Assembly (NCBI RefSeq): GCF_003688285.1
Contig: NZ_RCNT01000005.1
Coordinates: forward strand, 135,106 to 199,105
Source: Rhodophyticola porphyridii
GTDB taxonomy: Bacteria; Pseudomonadota; Alphaproteobacteria; Rhodobacterales; Rhodobacteraceae
DNA: 64,000 bases
Direction: 5' to 3'
Shown: positions 9,985 through 19,184 of the stretch, piece by piece
Position numbering within the stretch: the first letter of the stretch is position 1
Layout of the letters: each line of letters opens with the position of its first letter
Notes under the pieces: generated by a model
Database searches by the model: none
What the model saw: the letters and a program-made list of their open reading frames with translations, nothing else
Told to the model about the DNA's origin: nothing
Translations under genes and position numbers: made by a program

Positions 9985-11000
9985 CCGACGCGATGAAGCC
10001 GCTGATCTATTCGGCCTCCGAAGGGCCGCTCAGCCGGGCGCAGGCGCGCGCCGCGTTCGAGCATCTGTTCGAGGGGGCTGCGACGCCGGCACAGATCGGC
10101 GGGCTGCTGATGGCGATGCGGGCGCGCGGCGAGTCCGTGGCCGAATATGCCGCCGCCGCCGCCGTCATGCGGGACAAATGCATCAAGGTGCGCGCGCCGG
10201 AAGGAGCGATGGATATCGTCGGCACCGGCGGCGACGGTATGGGCACGCTGAACATTTCGACCGCGACGGCCTTCGTGGTCGCGGGTGCCGGTGTGCCGGT
10301 TGCGAAACACGGCAACAAGAACCTCAGTTCGAAATCCGGCGCTGCGGATGCGCTTGGCCAGATGGGCATCAATGTCATGGTCGGCCCGGAGGTTGTGGAA
10401 CGCGCCATCGCCGAAGCGGGGATCGGCTTCATGATGGCCCCGATGCACCATCCGGCGATCAAACATGTGATGCCGGTGCGCCTTGAGCTTGGCTCGAAGA
10501 CCATCTTCAACATTCTGGGGCCGCTGACCAACCCCGCGGGCGTGAAGCGGCAACTGACCGGCGCCTTTGCTATCGACCTGATCTTTCCCATGGCCGAAAC
10601 CCTGCAGGATCTGGGCAGCGAGAAAGCCTGGCTGGTGCATGGCGCCGACGGCACGGACGAGATTTCGATCAGCGGGCCGACATCCGTGGCGGTTCTCGAC
10701 GGGGACGACATCACCGCCAGGGAGGTCCACCCCGAAGAGGCCGGCTTGCCGGTGCACCCGCTCCGCGACATTCTGGGCGGCACGCCCGAGGAGAACGGCG
10801 CGGCGCTGCGCGCGCTTCTGGCGAGCGAAACCGGGGCCTACAGGGACGCGGTCCTGCTAAACGCAGCAGCGGCGCTGATCGTTGCGGACATGGTGGAGAC
10901 CCTGTCGGAGGGTGTTGAGATCGCACGGGAAAGCATAGATAGCGGCAAGGCGAAGCAGGCCGTCGAGACCCTGGCCCGCATCACATCGGAGAGCACATGA
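9981..11000 (+). CDS. trpD: Anthranilate phosphoribosyltransferase
   Basis: This 339-residue enzyme attaches phosphoribosyl pyrophosphate to anthranilate, the second step of tryptophan synthesis. It shows the glycine-rich PRPP-binding loop [17 protein letters not shown], the [15 protein letters not shown] block and the anthranilate-site segment [13 protein letters not shown], followed by [11 protein letters not shown]. The start is fixed by an ATGA overlap with trpG, and the end overlaps trpC in the same way. Length is normal and no fusion to TrpG is present. Confidence 0.97.
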   Translation: MTDAMKPLIYSASEGPLSRAQARAAFEHLFEGAATPAQIGGLLMAMRARGESVAEYAAAAAVMRDKCIKVRAPEGAMDIVGTGGDGMGTLNISTATAFVVAGAGVPVAKHGNKNLSSKSGAADALGQMGINVMVGPEVVERAIAEAGIGFMMAPMHHPAIKHVMPVRLELGSKTIFNILGPLTNPAGVKRQLTGAFAIDLIFPMAETLQDLGSEKAWLVHGADGTDEISISGPTSVAVLDGDDITAREVHPEEAGLPVHPLRDILGGTPEENGAALRALLASETGAYRDAVLLNAAAALIVADMVETLSEGVEIARESIDSGKAKQAVETLARITSEST

Positions 11001-11809
11001 CAACGCCGACGATTCTGGAAAAGATCAAAGCCTACAAGCTGGAAGAGATCGCGCGCCGCAAGGCCGAACGCCCGCTTGAGTCGGTCGAGACGGAGGCCCG
11101 CAGCGCCCCGCCGGTCCGCCCTTTCGCCGAGGCGCTGAGCGCGGCGGCGCGCGAAGGCTACGGCCTGATCGCGGAGATCAAGAAGGCCAGCCCGTCCAAG
11201 GGCCTGATCCGCGCGGATTTCGACCCGCCCGCCCTTGCGCAGGCCTATGCCACGGGCGGCGCGACCTGCCTGAGCGTGTTGACCGACGGGCCGAGCTTTC
11301 AGGGCGCCGACGGGTTTCTGGTGGCCGCGCGGGAGGCTTGCGAGCTGCCGGTGCTGCGCAAGGATTTCCTCTATGATCCCTACCAGGTGGCGGAGGCCCG
11401 TGCGCTTGGTGCCGATTGCATCCTGATCATCATGGCCAGTGTCGATGACGGGCAGGCCGGCGAACTGGAGGCCGCCGCCGCCGATTGGGGGATGGATGCG
11501 CTGATCGAGGTGCATGACGAGGCGGAACTGGATCGCGCAAGCCATCTGAGCTCACGTCTTGTCGGCATAAACAACCGGGATCTCAACACGTTCGAGACCT
11601 CTCTGGATGTGACCCGGCGGCTGGTGCGGATGATCCCAGACGACCGGCTGGTGGTCGCCGAAAGCGGGCTTTCCACGCCGGAGGATCTGGCTGATATGGC
11701 GCAATACGGGGCGCGCTGCTTCCTGATCGGGGAGAGCCTGATGCGGCAGGAGGATGTGGCCACGGCGACGCGCAACCTGCTGGCCAACCCGCTGACGGCG
11801 CGGTTCTGA
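10997..11809 (+). CDS. trpC: Indole-3-glycerol phosphate synthase
   Basis: This 270-residue TIM-barrel enzyme closes the ring of 1-(o-carboxyphenylamino)-1-deoxyribulose phosphate to give indole-3-glycerol phosphate. The catalytic lysine is in [11 protein letters not shown], a second is in [13 protein letters not shown], and the Glu/Asn pair is in [12 protein letters not shown] and [11 protein letters not shown]. The phosphate-binding end carries [12 protein letters not shown]. It is not fused to TrpF, and no trpF or trpAB is in the window. The stop shares one base with the moaC start (TGATG). Confidence 0.97.
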   Translation: MTTPTILEKIKAYKLEEIARRKAERPLESVETEARSAPPVRPFAEALSAAAREGYGLIAEIKKASPSKGLIRADFDPPALAQAYATGGATCLSVLTDGPSFQGADGFLVAAREACELPVLRKDFLYDPYQVAEARALGADCILIIMASVDDGQAGELEAAAADWGMDALIEVHDEAELDRASHLSSRLVGINNRDLNTFETSLDVTRRLVRMIPDDRLVVAESGLSTPEDLADMAQYGARCFLIGESLMRQEDVATATRNLLANPLTARF

Positions 11810-12288
11810 TGCCGAAACTCACGCATTTCGACGGCGACGGGCAGGCCCATATGGTCGATGTGTCCGAAAAGCCGGTGACGGCCCGAGTTGCCAAGGCCGG
11901 AGTCTGGGTGAAGATGTTGCCTGAAACACTTGATCTGGTTGAGAAAGGCAATGCCAAAAAGGGTGACGTTCTGGCGGTTGCGCGGCTTGCGGGCATCATG
12001 GGTGCCAAACGCACCGCCGATCTGATCCCGCTTTGTCATCCACTGCCGGTGACCAAGGTCGCCATGGAGCTGGTGGCGGACCCCGCCTTGCCCGGGGTCC
12101 GGATCGCAGCGACGGTCAAGACCAACGGTCAGACCGGCGTCGAGATGGAGGCGCTGACCGCGGCCTCCACCGCCGCGCTGACGGTCTACGACATGCTGAA
12201 AGCCGTCGATCGGGGGATGGAGATCGGCGGGCTGCGCGTACTCCTGAAAGACGGCGGCAAATCCGGGCGTTTCGAGGCCGAACCGTGA
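11809..12288 (+). CDS. moaC: Cyclic pyranopterin monophosphate synthase
   Basis: This 159-residue enzyme acts with MoaA in the first step of molybdenum cofactor synthesis, forming cyclic pyranopterin monophosphate. Conserved signatures are [19 protein letters not shown] at the start, [28 protein letters not shown] and [15 protein letters not shown]. Length is standard. It is tightly embedded between trpC and moeA with 1- and 4-base overlaps. moaA is not in the window. Confidence 0.97.
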   Translation: MPKLTHFDGDGQAHMVDVSEKPVTARVAKAGVWVKMLPETLDLVEKGNAKKGDVLAVARLAGIMGAKRTADLIPLCHPLPVTKVAMELVADPALPGVRIAATVKTNGQTGVEMEALTAASTAALTVYDMLKAVDRGMEIGGLRVLLKDGGKSGRFEAEP

Positions 12289-13469
12289 TTTCCGTCGCCG
12301 AGGCGCTGGCCCATTGTCTGGCCCTGACCCGACCGCTGGAGGTGGAGGAGGTGCCGCTGAGCGAGGCCGCGGGCCGCGTGCTGGCCCGCTCGGTGCTGGC
12401 CCGGCGGGACCAGCCGCCCTTTGCGGCCTCGGCGATGGACGGCTATGCGGTTCGGGGCGCGGACGTGGCGCCGGGCGCGCGGCTGACCGTAGTGGGCGAG
12501 GTCCCGGCGGGCCACATGTGGTCCGGAAGGATCGGCGCGGGCGAGGCGCTGCGGATCTTCACCGGCGCGCCGGTGCCCGAGGGTGCCGACCGGATCGTCA
12601 TTCAGGAGGATGTGCAGCGCGAGGGCGACCAAATCATGCTTGGCGACAAGCTGGATGCGGGCCTTCATATCCGCGCGGCCGGCGTGGATTTCCGCAAGGG
12701 GCATGGGATCGAGGCACCGCGCCGCCTGTCGCCGGCCGATATCGCGCTGGCGGCGTCGATGAACCACCCCCGCATGCCGGTGACCCGCCGCCCCGATGTG
12801 GCGCTGATCGCCACCGGCGACGAACTTGTGCAGCCCGGCGAGACCCCGCGGCCCGACCAGATCATCGCATCGAATACCTATGGGCTGAAAGCCGTGATCG
12901 AGGCCGAGGGCGGGCAGGCCCGGCTGCTGCCCATCGCGCGGGACACGCATGAAAGCCTGGAACAGGTGCTGGGTCTGGCCGCGGGCGCCGATCTGATCGT
13001 GACGATCGGCGGGGCGTCCGTGGGCGATCACGATCTTGTCGGACAGGTGGCGCAGGCGATGGGGCTGGAGCGGTCCTTCTACAAGATCGCCATGCGCCCG
13101 GGCAAACCGTTGATGGCCGGGCGACTGGCCGGGTCGGCCTTGGTCGGGCTTCCCGGAAATCCCGTTTCGTCAATGGTTTGCGGGCATCTCTTCATCGTTC
13201 CTATGATGCGCGCCTTTCTTGGGCTGCCCGCGGGCGAACGCCGCCGAAGCCGCGCCCGGCTGACCGTGGATGTGCCTGCGAACGGCCCGCGGGAGCACTA
13301 TATGCGCGCCTGCCTGTCCCATGGGGCGGACCTCCCCGAGGTGACGCCTGTCGACATGCAGGACAGCTCCCTTCTGACACGGCTGTCGGAGGCGGACACG
13401 CTTCTGGTCCTGCCGCCGCATCAGCCGCCACTGAAGGCCGGCGCGATGGTGGAGATCCTGCCGCTCTGA
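12285..13469 (+). CDS. moeA: Molybdopterin molybdotransferase
   Basis: This 394-residue enzyme inserts molybdate into adenylylated molybdopterin. The N-terminal segment has [12 protein letters not shown], then [12 protein letters not shown] and VIQEDV. The MogA-like domain has [11 protein letters not shown], the [11 protein letters not shown] motif and RPGKPLMAG, then the [11 protein letters not shown] segment. I chose the GTG at 12285, which overlaps the moaC stop (GTGA) and gives the usual start [12 protein letters not shown]. It closes the trpG-moeA run, and a hairpin terminator follows 4 bases after the stop. Confidence 0.95.
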   Translation: MISVAEALAHCLALTRPLEVEEVPLSEAAGRVLARSVLARRDQPPFAASAMDGYAVRGADVAPGARLTVVGEVPAGHMWSGRIGAGEALRIFTGAPVPEGADRIVIQEDVQREGDQIMLGDKLDAGLHIRAAGVDFRKGHGIEAPRRLSPADIALAASMNHPRMPVTRRPDVALIATGDELVQPGETPRPDQIIASNTYGLKAVIEAEGGQARLLPIARDTHESLEQVLGLAAGADLIVTIGGASVGDHDLVGQVAQAMGLERSFYKIAMRPGKPLMAGRLAGSALVGLPGNPVSSMVCGHLFIVPMMRAFLGLPAGERRRSRARLTVDVPANGPREHYMRACLSHGADLPEVTPVDMQDSSLLTRLSEADTLLVLPPHQPPLKAGAMVEILPL

Positions 13470-13473
13470 ACCG

Positions 13474-13497
13474 ATGACCCCGAAAGAGCGGGGTCAT
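13474..13497 (+). terminator. Hairpin terminator after moeA
   Basis: A perfect 9-bp stem, ATGACCCCG pairing with CGGGGTCAT, encloses the loop AAAGAG immediately after moeA. A T6 tract lies about 10 bases further on. It probably ends the trpG-D-C-moaC-moeA transcript. Confidence 0.7.
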
Positions 13498-13581
13498 TCC
13501 CATAAGGTTTTTTCGTTGTCGCGATCTGGCCAAGCCTCTAGCCCGGTCCTGAGGGCCAGAGGCGAAAAGGACGGGCGCGTG

Positions 13582-15999
13582 ATGAAAGCACATGCACAGG
13601 CCGTGGTGATCGGCGGCGGGCTGGTCGGCTGTTCGATCCTGTATCATCTGGCCAAACTGGGCTGGCGCGACGTCGTTCTGCTGGAGCGGGACGAGCTGAC
13701 ATCGGGCTCCACCTGGCATGCGGCAGCCGGCATTCACGGACTTCACGACAGCACCAATATCAGCCGGATCCAGCATTACACTATGGGGTTGTACAAGCAG
13801 CTGGAGGCGGAAACCGGCCAGGGTTGCGGCGTGTTTCAGCCCGGCTCGCTCTATCTGGCGCAGACCGAGGCGCGGGAACACCAGTTGCGGCTTCAGGAGG
13901 CCAAGGCGCGCTATTACGGGATGAATTTCCACGAGGTGAGCCGGGACGAGGCGGAGCGCCTGCACCCGCTGGTGGATTTCGATGGTATCCGCTGCATCAT
14001 GTACGAGCCCGATGGCGGCAATGTGGATCCGTCCGGGGTGACCATGGCCTATGCGGCGGGCGCCCGCGCGCGGGGCGCGGAGATCCACCGCTTCACGCCC
14101 GTCACCGCCACGGTGCCTCAACCCGACGGATCCTGGGTCGTCGAGACGCCGAAAGGGTCTGTCCGCACGGACTGGGTAGTGAATGCCGCCGGGCTCTGGG
14201 GCCGGGAAGTGGCGGCGATGGCGGGGCTGGAGTTGCCGCTGATCCCGACCGAGCACCAGTATTTCGTCACCGAAACCATCGCCGAAGTGGCCGCGCAGGG
14301 CCGTCGCCTGCCCTCGGTCGCGGACCGGGATGGCGAATACTACATGCGCCAGGAAGGTCAGGGCCTGCTGATCGGCGCCTATGAGCGCGATATGCGGTTC
14401 TGGGCCGAGGACGGCACGCCGCAGGGCTTCGGCCATGACCTCTTCGCCGACGATCTGGACCGGATCATGGACAACGTGATGCGCGCCATGGCGCGGGTGC
14501 CGGTTGCGGCGACGGCGGGGATCAAGCGGGTGATCAACGGGCCGATGATCTGGTCGCCCGACAGCGCGGCGCTCTTCGGGCCGGTGCCGGAACTGCGGAA
14601 CTATTTCTGCTGCAACGGGATCATTCCGGGCTTCTCCCAATCCGGCGGGCTGGGGCTTCTGGCGGCGGAATGGATGATCGAGGGGGAGCCGAGGCTGGAC
14701 ATGTTCGGCTGGGATCTGGCGCGGTTCGGCCCATGGGCCGGCAAGGCCTTCACCAAGGCGCGGGTTCAGGACCAGTACGCCAACCGCTTCGCGATACATT
14801 TCCCCAACGAGGAACGCGCCGCCGGCCGCCCTGCCCGCCTGCGGCCCGCCTATGAGATGCAGAAATCCATGGGCGCGGTGTTCGGGTTGAATTGCGGGTG
14901 GGAACATCCGTTGTGGTTCGCCGATGAACCCGGTGGGACCGAAACGACCGGGTTCGAGCGGCAAAACTGGTTCGAGCCGGTCGGCCGTGAGGTCCGGATG
15001 CTACGAACCCATGTCGGCGTGCTCGACATCTCCAACTTCGCCACCTACGAGATCAGGGGGCCCGGCGCGCAGGACTGGCTGGATGCGCTTCTGGCCAATC
15101 GCGTGCCGTCCGTTGTGGGGCGCGCCTGCCTTGCGCCGCTGATCGGGGTGCGGGGCGGCGTGGCCGGCGATTTCACCGTCACCAGACTGGCTCCGGACCG
15201 CTTCATGATGATCGGCTCGGGCCTGGCGGAACGCTATCACCGGCGATTTTTCGACATGGTGCCATTACCGCAGGGCACAACCTTCGAGAACCGGACCGAT
15301 GCGCTTTGCGGCATGAATGTCGCCGGACCGAAATCGCGCGAGTTGCTGCAAAGGCTGACGAACGAGGATCTGTCCAACGCGGGTTTCGGGTTCATGCAGG
15401 CCCGGCAGATGGTGGTGGCCGGCGTGCCGGTCGTGGCGCTGCGCGTGTCCTTCACCGGCGATCTCGGCTGGGAGCTGCATTGCGCGGAGGAGCAGCAGAC
15501 CGCCCTTTACCGGGCCCTGATCGAGGCCGCGCGCGACATGGGCGGCGGCCCGGTCGGCAGCCGCGCGCTCGGCGCGTTGCGGATCGAGAAGGGATATGGC
15601 TCATGGGGCCGCGAATACAGCCCCGAATACTGGCCGCAGGAGGTCGGGCTGGACCGGCTGATCAAGCTGGACAAGGATTTTCTGCACAAGGACGCCTATC
15701 TTGCGCTGGCCGGGACGCCGCCGCGGGAGACGTTGTCGATCTTCGAGATCGATGCGGTGAATGACGCCGATGCCAGCGGCGGAGAACCGATTTTCCTGCC
15801 GGACGGCACCGGTGTGGGCCGGGTCACCTCCGGGGCGTATTCGGCCCATACGGGCAAATCCCTCGCACTTGGCTTCGCACGGGCCGGGACGGCGCAGCCG
15901 GGTGACATTGTGGAGATCCATGTGCTGGGGCGGCCGCACAAGGCGCGCATGCTGGCCACGCCGCCGTTCGATCCTGAGGGGTTGAGACTGCGCGGATGA
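13582..15999 (+). CDS. FAD-dependent dimethylglycine/sarcosine dehydrogenase-like protein with GcvT-type C-terminus
   Basis: This 805-residue protein combines an N-terminal DAO-type flavoprotein domain with a C-terminal aminomethyltransferase (GcvT) folate domain, the layout of dimethylglycine and sarcosine dehydrogenases. The FAD fold begins AVVIGGGLVGCSILYHL. The GSTWHAAAG motif carries the His to which FAD is covalently bound in relatives. The GcvT part starts near residue 420 (QKSMGAVFGLNCGWEHP) and includes SFTGDLGWELH. Such enzymes oxidatively demethylate N-methyl amino acids and pass the carbon to tetrahydrofolate. The exact substrate is unproven. I chose the ATG at 13582, after AAAAGGA, because it directly begins the domain. 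The LysR gene ends 2 bases away on the other strand. Confidence 0.88.
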   Translation: MKAHAQAVVIGGGLVGCSILYHLAKLGWRDVVLLERDELTSGSTWHAAAGIHGLHDSTNISRIQHYTMGLYKQLEAETGQGCGVFQPGSLYLAQTEAREHQLRLQEAKARYYGMNFHEVSRDEAERLHPLVDFDGIRCIMYEPDGGNVDPSGVTMAYAAGARARGAEIHRFTPVTATVPQPDGSWVVETPKGSVRTDWVVNAAGLWGREVAAMAGLELPLIPTEHQYFVTETIAEVAAQGRRLPSVADRDGEYYMRQEGQGLLIGAYERDMRFWAEDGTPQGFGHDLFADDLDRIMDNVMRAMARVPVAATAGIKRVINGPMIWSPDSAALFGPVPELRNYFCCNGIIPGFSQSGGLGLLAAEWMIEGEPRLDMFGWDLARFGPWAGKAFTKARVQDQYANRFAIHFPNEERAAGRPARLRPAYEMQKSMGAVFGLNCGWEHPLWFADEPGGTETTGFERQNWFEPVGREVRMLRTHVGVLDISNFATYEIRGPGAQDWLDALLANRVPSVVGRACLAPLIGVRGGVAGDFTVTRLAPDRFMMIGSGLAERYHRRFFDMVPLPQGTTFENRTDALCGMNVAGPKSRELLQRLTNEDLSNAGFGFMQARQMVVAGVPVVALRVSFTGDLGWELHCAEEQQTALYRALIEAARDMGGGPVGSRALGALRIEKGYGSWGREYSPEYWPQEVGLDRLIKLDKDFLHKDAYLALAGTPPRETLSIFEIDAVNDADASGGEPIFLPDGTGVGRVTSGAYSAHTGKSLALGFARAGTAQPGDIVEIHVLGRPHKARMLATPPFDPEGLRLRG

Positions 16000-16001
16000 A
16001 A

Positions 16002-16877
16002 TCAGCCATTGCCGTCGAGCAGCCAGTCTCGGAACCGTCTGGCAGGTGGCTTCAGGGTCCGGGCGGGCCGGCTCAGATAATAGTTCCACGGGCTGTCGAC
16101 GGCGCAGGCGAAGGGTTCGGTCAACACGCCGCGCGCCAGATAGGGTTCGGCGAGCGACCGCAGAACCGCGACGCAGCCCAAACCGCTCGCCGCCAGTTCC
16201 AGCGCGACATTGGAGGAGTTCGACCGCACGCCCCCGTGCAGATCCAGATCGTCGAGATCCAGCCCCGCGGCGACCGCGCCCCAGCAATCCTGCCGGGTCA
16301 GGATATGGATCAGCCCGGCTGCCTTGAGTTGCCCGGGCCGGCACAACACCTCTCCGGCGACCATGTAGCCGGGCGCGCACACGACCGTCAGACGCTCGGG
16401 CGCCAGCAGCGCGTCGCCGGGCAGAACCTCGTCCCGGTGCTTGATCGCGACGGTCAGATCGGCAACCTCGCTGATCCGGTCGCCCCAGACCGTTCCGTTG
16501 AGGGTGATCGTGAAATCGGGATGGTCCGCCAGAAAAGCGGCGACCCGCGACGCCATCCAGTTTTCGGCCAGGCTGATCGGGCAGGAGATCACCACTGTCT
16601 GGTCATGGGTCCGGGCGATGATCGCCTCGGTCGCGTCCTCGATCTGAAGCAGCGCGCGGCGGATGCCGGGCAGATAGGCCTGCCCCGGACCGGTCAGTTC
16701 GAGGCTGCGGGCGTGGCGGATGAACAGCGGCTTGCCGAGATACTCCTCCAACGAGCGGACGTGATTGGAAATCGCGGCCTGGGTATAGTTCAGCTCCTCC
16801 GCGGCGAGCGTGAAGTTCAGGTGCCGCGCCGCCGCCTCGAAGGAGCGGAGGTGGTTCAGATAGGGTCGGTGTTCCAC
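16002..16877 (-). CDS. LysR-family transcriptional regulator (GcvA-like)
   Basis: This regulator has an N-terminal winged helix-turn-helix (HLNFTLAAEELNYTQAAISNHVRSLEEYLG) and a LysR effector-binding domain. The start NHLRSFEAAARHLNFT resembles GcvA-type regulators. I chose the GTG at 16877 because it gives the usual 8-10 residues before the helix-turn-helix. An in-frame ATG at 16934 would add 19 residues covering a perfect inverted repeat that looks like an operator. The gene converges on the dimethylglycine dehydrogenase-like gene and is divergent from the MmgE/PrpD gene, which is its most likely target. Confidence 0.85.
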   Translation of the reverse strand: MEHRPYLNHLRSFEAAARHLNFTLAAEELNYTQAAISNHVRSLEEYLGKPLFIRHARSLELTGPGQAYLPGIRRALLQIEDATEAIIARTHDQTVVISCPISLAENWMASRVAAFLADHPDFTITLNGTVWGDRISEVADLTVAIKHRDEVLPGDALLAPERLTVVCAPGYMVAGEVLCRPGQLKAAGLIHILTRQDCWGAVAAGLDLDDLDLHGGVRSNSSNVALELAASGLGCVAVLRSLAEPYLARGVLTEPFACAVDSPWNYYLSRPARTLKPPARRFRDWLLDGNG

Positions 16878-16899
16878 GGGGGTCGGAGCGCCTTCTTGC

Positions 16900-16914
16900 C
16901 ATGTGAGGCACATG
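16900..16914. promoter_or_regulatory. Inverted repeat in the lysR-mmgE intergenic region, candidate operator
   Basis: CATGTG-AGG-CACATG is a perfect 6-bp inverted repeat lying 22 bases upstream of the chosen LysR start, in the divergent region shared with the MmgE/PrpD gene. LysR regulators bind dyads in this position. Binding is inferred only. Confidence 0.4.
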
Positions 16915-16992
16915 AAACCCGCAATTCGCCCCATGGGCCAGAATATTTATGCGTGAGACCCCGTTTTCATTGCGAGACTGGCGGAGAGGCGC

Positions 16993-18348
16993 ATGCCGCA
17001 ATGGGCCATGAGTAGGACGTTCGCGCATATCGCCGCCTTCGTGCTGGACCGGCCCGCCGCCGACATGCCCGCCAGTGCCCTGCGGTGCGCGGCCTGGCTG
17101 CTGCTTGATACGGTCGGCGTGGCCGCCGCCGCGGGCCCGATGGAGGCAGGTATCATCGCGCGGGATACGGCCTGCGCCCTTTATGGCAGCGCCGATCCGG
17201 CCCTGACCGCGCGGATGATGTTCGACGGGCGACCGGTCAGCCTTGCCGGTGCGGGCTATGCCGCGGCGACGCAGATCGACAATCTGGATGCCCATGACGG
17301 CTACAATCCCTGCAAGGGCCATATCGGGGTGGCGGCGGTGGCGGCCTTCTGCGCGCTGATGCAGCGGGCACCGGAGATGACGGGCCCCGAGGCGCTGGCG
17401 CATCTTGTGGTGGGCTACGAGATCGCGGGCCGCGCGGGCAAGGCGCTGCACGCGACCGCCTGCGATTATCACACATCGGGGGCGTGGAACGCGCTTGGCG
17501 TCGCGGCGATGGCGGCGCGGATCCGCGGCCATGGGCCGGCGATGCTGCGCGAGGGGCTGGGCATTGCCGAATATCACGGCCCCCGCAGTCAGATGATGCG
17601 CGAGATCGCCAGCCCCACGATGCTGCATGACGGGTCCGGCTGGGGCACGTTGGCGGGCCTCTCCGCCGCGGTTCTGGCCGAAAGGGGATTTACCGGCGCG
17701 CCCGCGGTGACGGTGGAGGACGCGCCCGAATTCTGGACCGATCTGGGGCGCGACTGGCTGGTGGAGGATCAATACATAAAGCCCTACCCGATCTGCCGAT
17801 GGGCCCACGGCGCGATTGACGCGGCCCGCGATGTGGTGCTGGCCCACAAGCTTGGCCCCGGGGATATCGCCCATGTGCAGGTCAACAGTTTTGCGGAGGC
17901 CGTGGCCCTTTTTTCGGGCCTGCCGCGAACCACGTCCGAGGCGCAGTATTCCCTGCCATTCGCCCTCGCCGCCTATCTTGTTCACGGAGAGATAGGACTG
18001 GAGCAGATTTCGGGGCGCGGGCTTGTCGATGCCGACGTGATCGCGATGCACCGCCGGATCGACGTGGCCCGCGCGGCCCGTCACGACGCCACGTTTCCGG
18101 CCTGCCGGATGGCCGATATCCGCATCACCACAACGGACGGTCGCATTCTGGCCTCGGGCGACACCCATGCCCGCGGCGACAGGCACCGCCCGTTGAGCGA
18201 GGCCGAGATCGCCGCGAAGTTCACCGAGCTTGCGGCGCCGGTTCTGGGCCCGGCCCGCGGCGAGGCGCTGTGCCAGGGGCTCGTCGGGCTGACCGCCCCC
18301 CGTAGCCGGTTGGGCGATCTGGCGCCGCTGTTGCTCTCGCCTGCTTGA
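16993..18348 (+). CDS. MmgE/PrpD family protein
   Basis: This 451-residue protein belongs to the MmgE/PrpD (2-methylcitrate dehydratase-like) family. Visible features are [17 protein letters not shown] near the active site, [21 protein letters not shown] and the [15 protein letters not shown] segment. Members dehydrate or isomerise tricarboxylic-type acids, and many are uncharacterised. No prpB or prpC lies nearby, so a methylcitrate role is not supported. It is divergent from a LysR regulator that probably controls it. The ATG at 16993 is preceded by GGAGAGG. An ATG five codons later is possible. Confidence 0.85.
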   Translation: MPQWAMSRTFAHIAAFVLDRPAADMPASALRCAAWLLLDTVGVAAAAGPMEAGIIARDTACALYGSADPALTARMMFDGRPVSLAGAGYAAATQIDNLDAHDGYNPCKGHIGVAAVAAFCALMQRAPEMTGPEALAHLVVGYEIAGRAGKALHATACDYHTSGAWNALGVAAMAARIRGHGPAMLREGLGIAEYHGPRSQMMREIASPTMLHDGSGWGTLAGLSAAVLAERGFTGAPAVTVEDAPEFWTDLGRDWLVEDQYIKPYPICRWAHGAIDAARDVVLAHKLGPGDIAHVQVNSFAEAVALFSGLPRTTSEAQYSLPFALAAYLVHGEIGLEQISGRGLVDADVIAMHRRIDVARAARHDATFPACRMADIRITTTDGRILASGDTHARGDRHRPLSEAEIAAKFTELAAPVLGPARGEALCQGLVGLTAPRSRLGDLAPLLLSPA

Positions 18349-18361
18349 AACCGCGGATTCG

Positions 18362-18401
18362 TTGACACAGAGGGGGAACAGGGGTAGAACATACCCTGAA
18401 C
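18362..18401 (+). promoter_or_regulatory. lexA promoter with triple GAAC SOS operator
   Basis: TTGACA (18362-18367) is followed after 17 bases by TAGAAC (18385-18390), a good -35/-10 pair. Over it lie three GAAC units at 18376, 18387 and 18398, spaced exactly 11 bases apart, giving two overlapping GAAC-N7-GAAC boxes. This direct repeat is the reverse complement of GTTC-N7-GTTC, the SOS box known in alphaproteobacteria. One half-site overlaps the -10, as expected for LexA autorepression. Confidence 0.85.
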
Positions 18402-18433
18402 GAGGCCATATCGGACAGGCGGAGAGATCTCTT

Positions 18434-19123
18434 ATGCTGACGAAGAAACAGCTCGACCTACTGGAATTTATCCACAAGCGGATGCAGCGCGATGGCGTCC
18501 CCCCCTCTTTCGATGAGATGAAGGAGGCGCTGGATCTGCGCTCGAAATCCGGCATTCACCGGTTGATCACAGCGTTGGAGGAACGCGGCTTCATCCGCCG
18601 GCTGGCCCACCGGGCCCGCGCGATCGAGATCGTGAAGCTGCCCGACGCGCTTGAGGCGAAGACCGGGTTCACCCCGCGCGTGATCGAAGGGGATCGGCAG
18701 AACCTGCCCGCGGGTGCGATGCCGGTTGCCACGGATGGCGCGATGAAACTGCCGGTGATGGGCCGGATCGCCGCCGGCACCCCGATCGAGGCGATCAGCC
18801 AGGTCGCGGCCCATGTGGCCGTGCCCCAGCAGATGATCGGCACGGGCAAGCATCACTACGCGCTGGAGGTCAAAGGCGACTCGATGATCGAAGCCGGGAT
18901 CAATGACGGCGATATCGTCGTGATCGAGGAAGGTCAGACCGCCGATAATGGCGATATCGTCGTGGCCCTTGTGGAAGATCAGGAGGCGACGCTGAAACGG
19001 TTCCGGCAGAAGGGCAACATGATCGCGCTGGAAGCCGCGAACCCGGCCTACGAGACGCGGATGCTGCGCGACGATCAGGTCAAGGTGCAGGGCAAGCTGG
19101 TGGGGCTGATCCGCACCTATTAA
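18434..19123 (+). CDS. lexA: LexA SOS repressor
   Basis: This 229-residue repressor of the SOS response has an N-terminal winged helix-turn-helix ([20 protein letters not shown] through [20 protein letters not shown]). The C-terminal S24 autoprotease has its cleavage site at A114-G115 (RIAAGTP), nucleophile S150 ([10 protein letters not shown]) and general base K188 (EATLKRF). RecA filaments trigger self-cleavage after DNA damage. Length matches alphaproteobacterial LexA. The ATG at 18434 is just downstream of its own operator, so negative autoregulation is expected. Confidence 0.97.
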   Translation: MLTKKQLDLLEFIHKRMQRDGVPPSFDEMKEALDLRSKSGIHRLITALEERGFIRRLAHRARAIEIVKLPDALEAKTGFTPRVIEGDRQNLPAGAMPVATDGAMKLPVMGRIAAGTPIEAISQVAAHVAVPQQMIGTGKHHYALEVKGDSMIEAGINDGDIVVIEEGQTADNGDIVVALVEDQEATLKRFRQKGNMIALEAANPAYETRMLRDDQVKVQGKLVGLIRTY

Positions 19124-19155
19124 CGCAAGCCCGGCGATCCCCCCCGTGAGTCTTC

Positions 19156-19184
19156 GGGTGGGGCCAAGCCTATTGGCCCGCCCC
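19156..19184. terminator. Possible bidirectional hairpin between lexA and comEC
   Basis: GGGCCAA (19161-19167) pairs with TTGGCCC (19173-19179), with three further G-C pairs beyond a two-base mismatch. It lies between two convergent genes and covers the comEC stop codon. There is no T tract, so termination is tentative. Confidence 0.4.

Noticed and set aside
13201-14964. 587-codon ORF on the - strand
   Set aside because: Antisense to moeA and the dimethylglycine dehydrogenase-like gene, with shadow composition and no motif.
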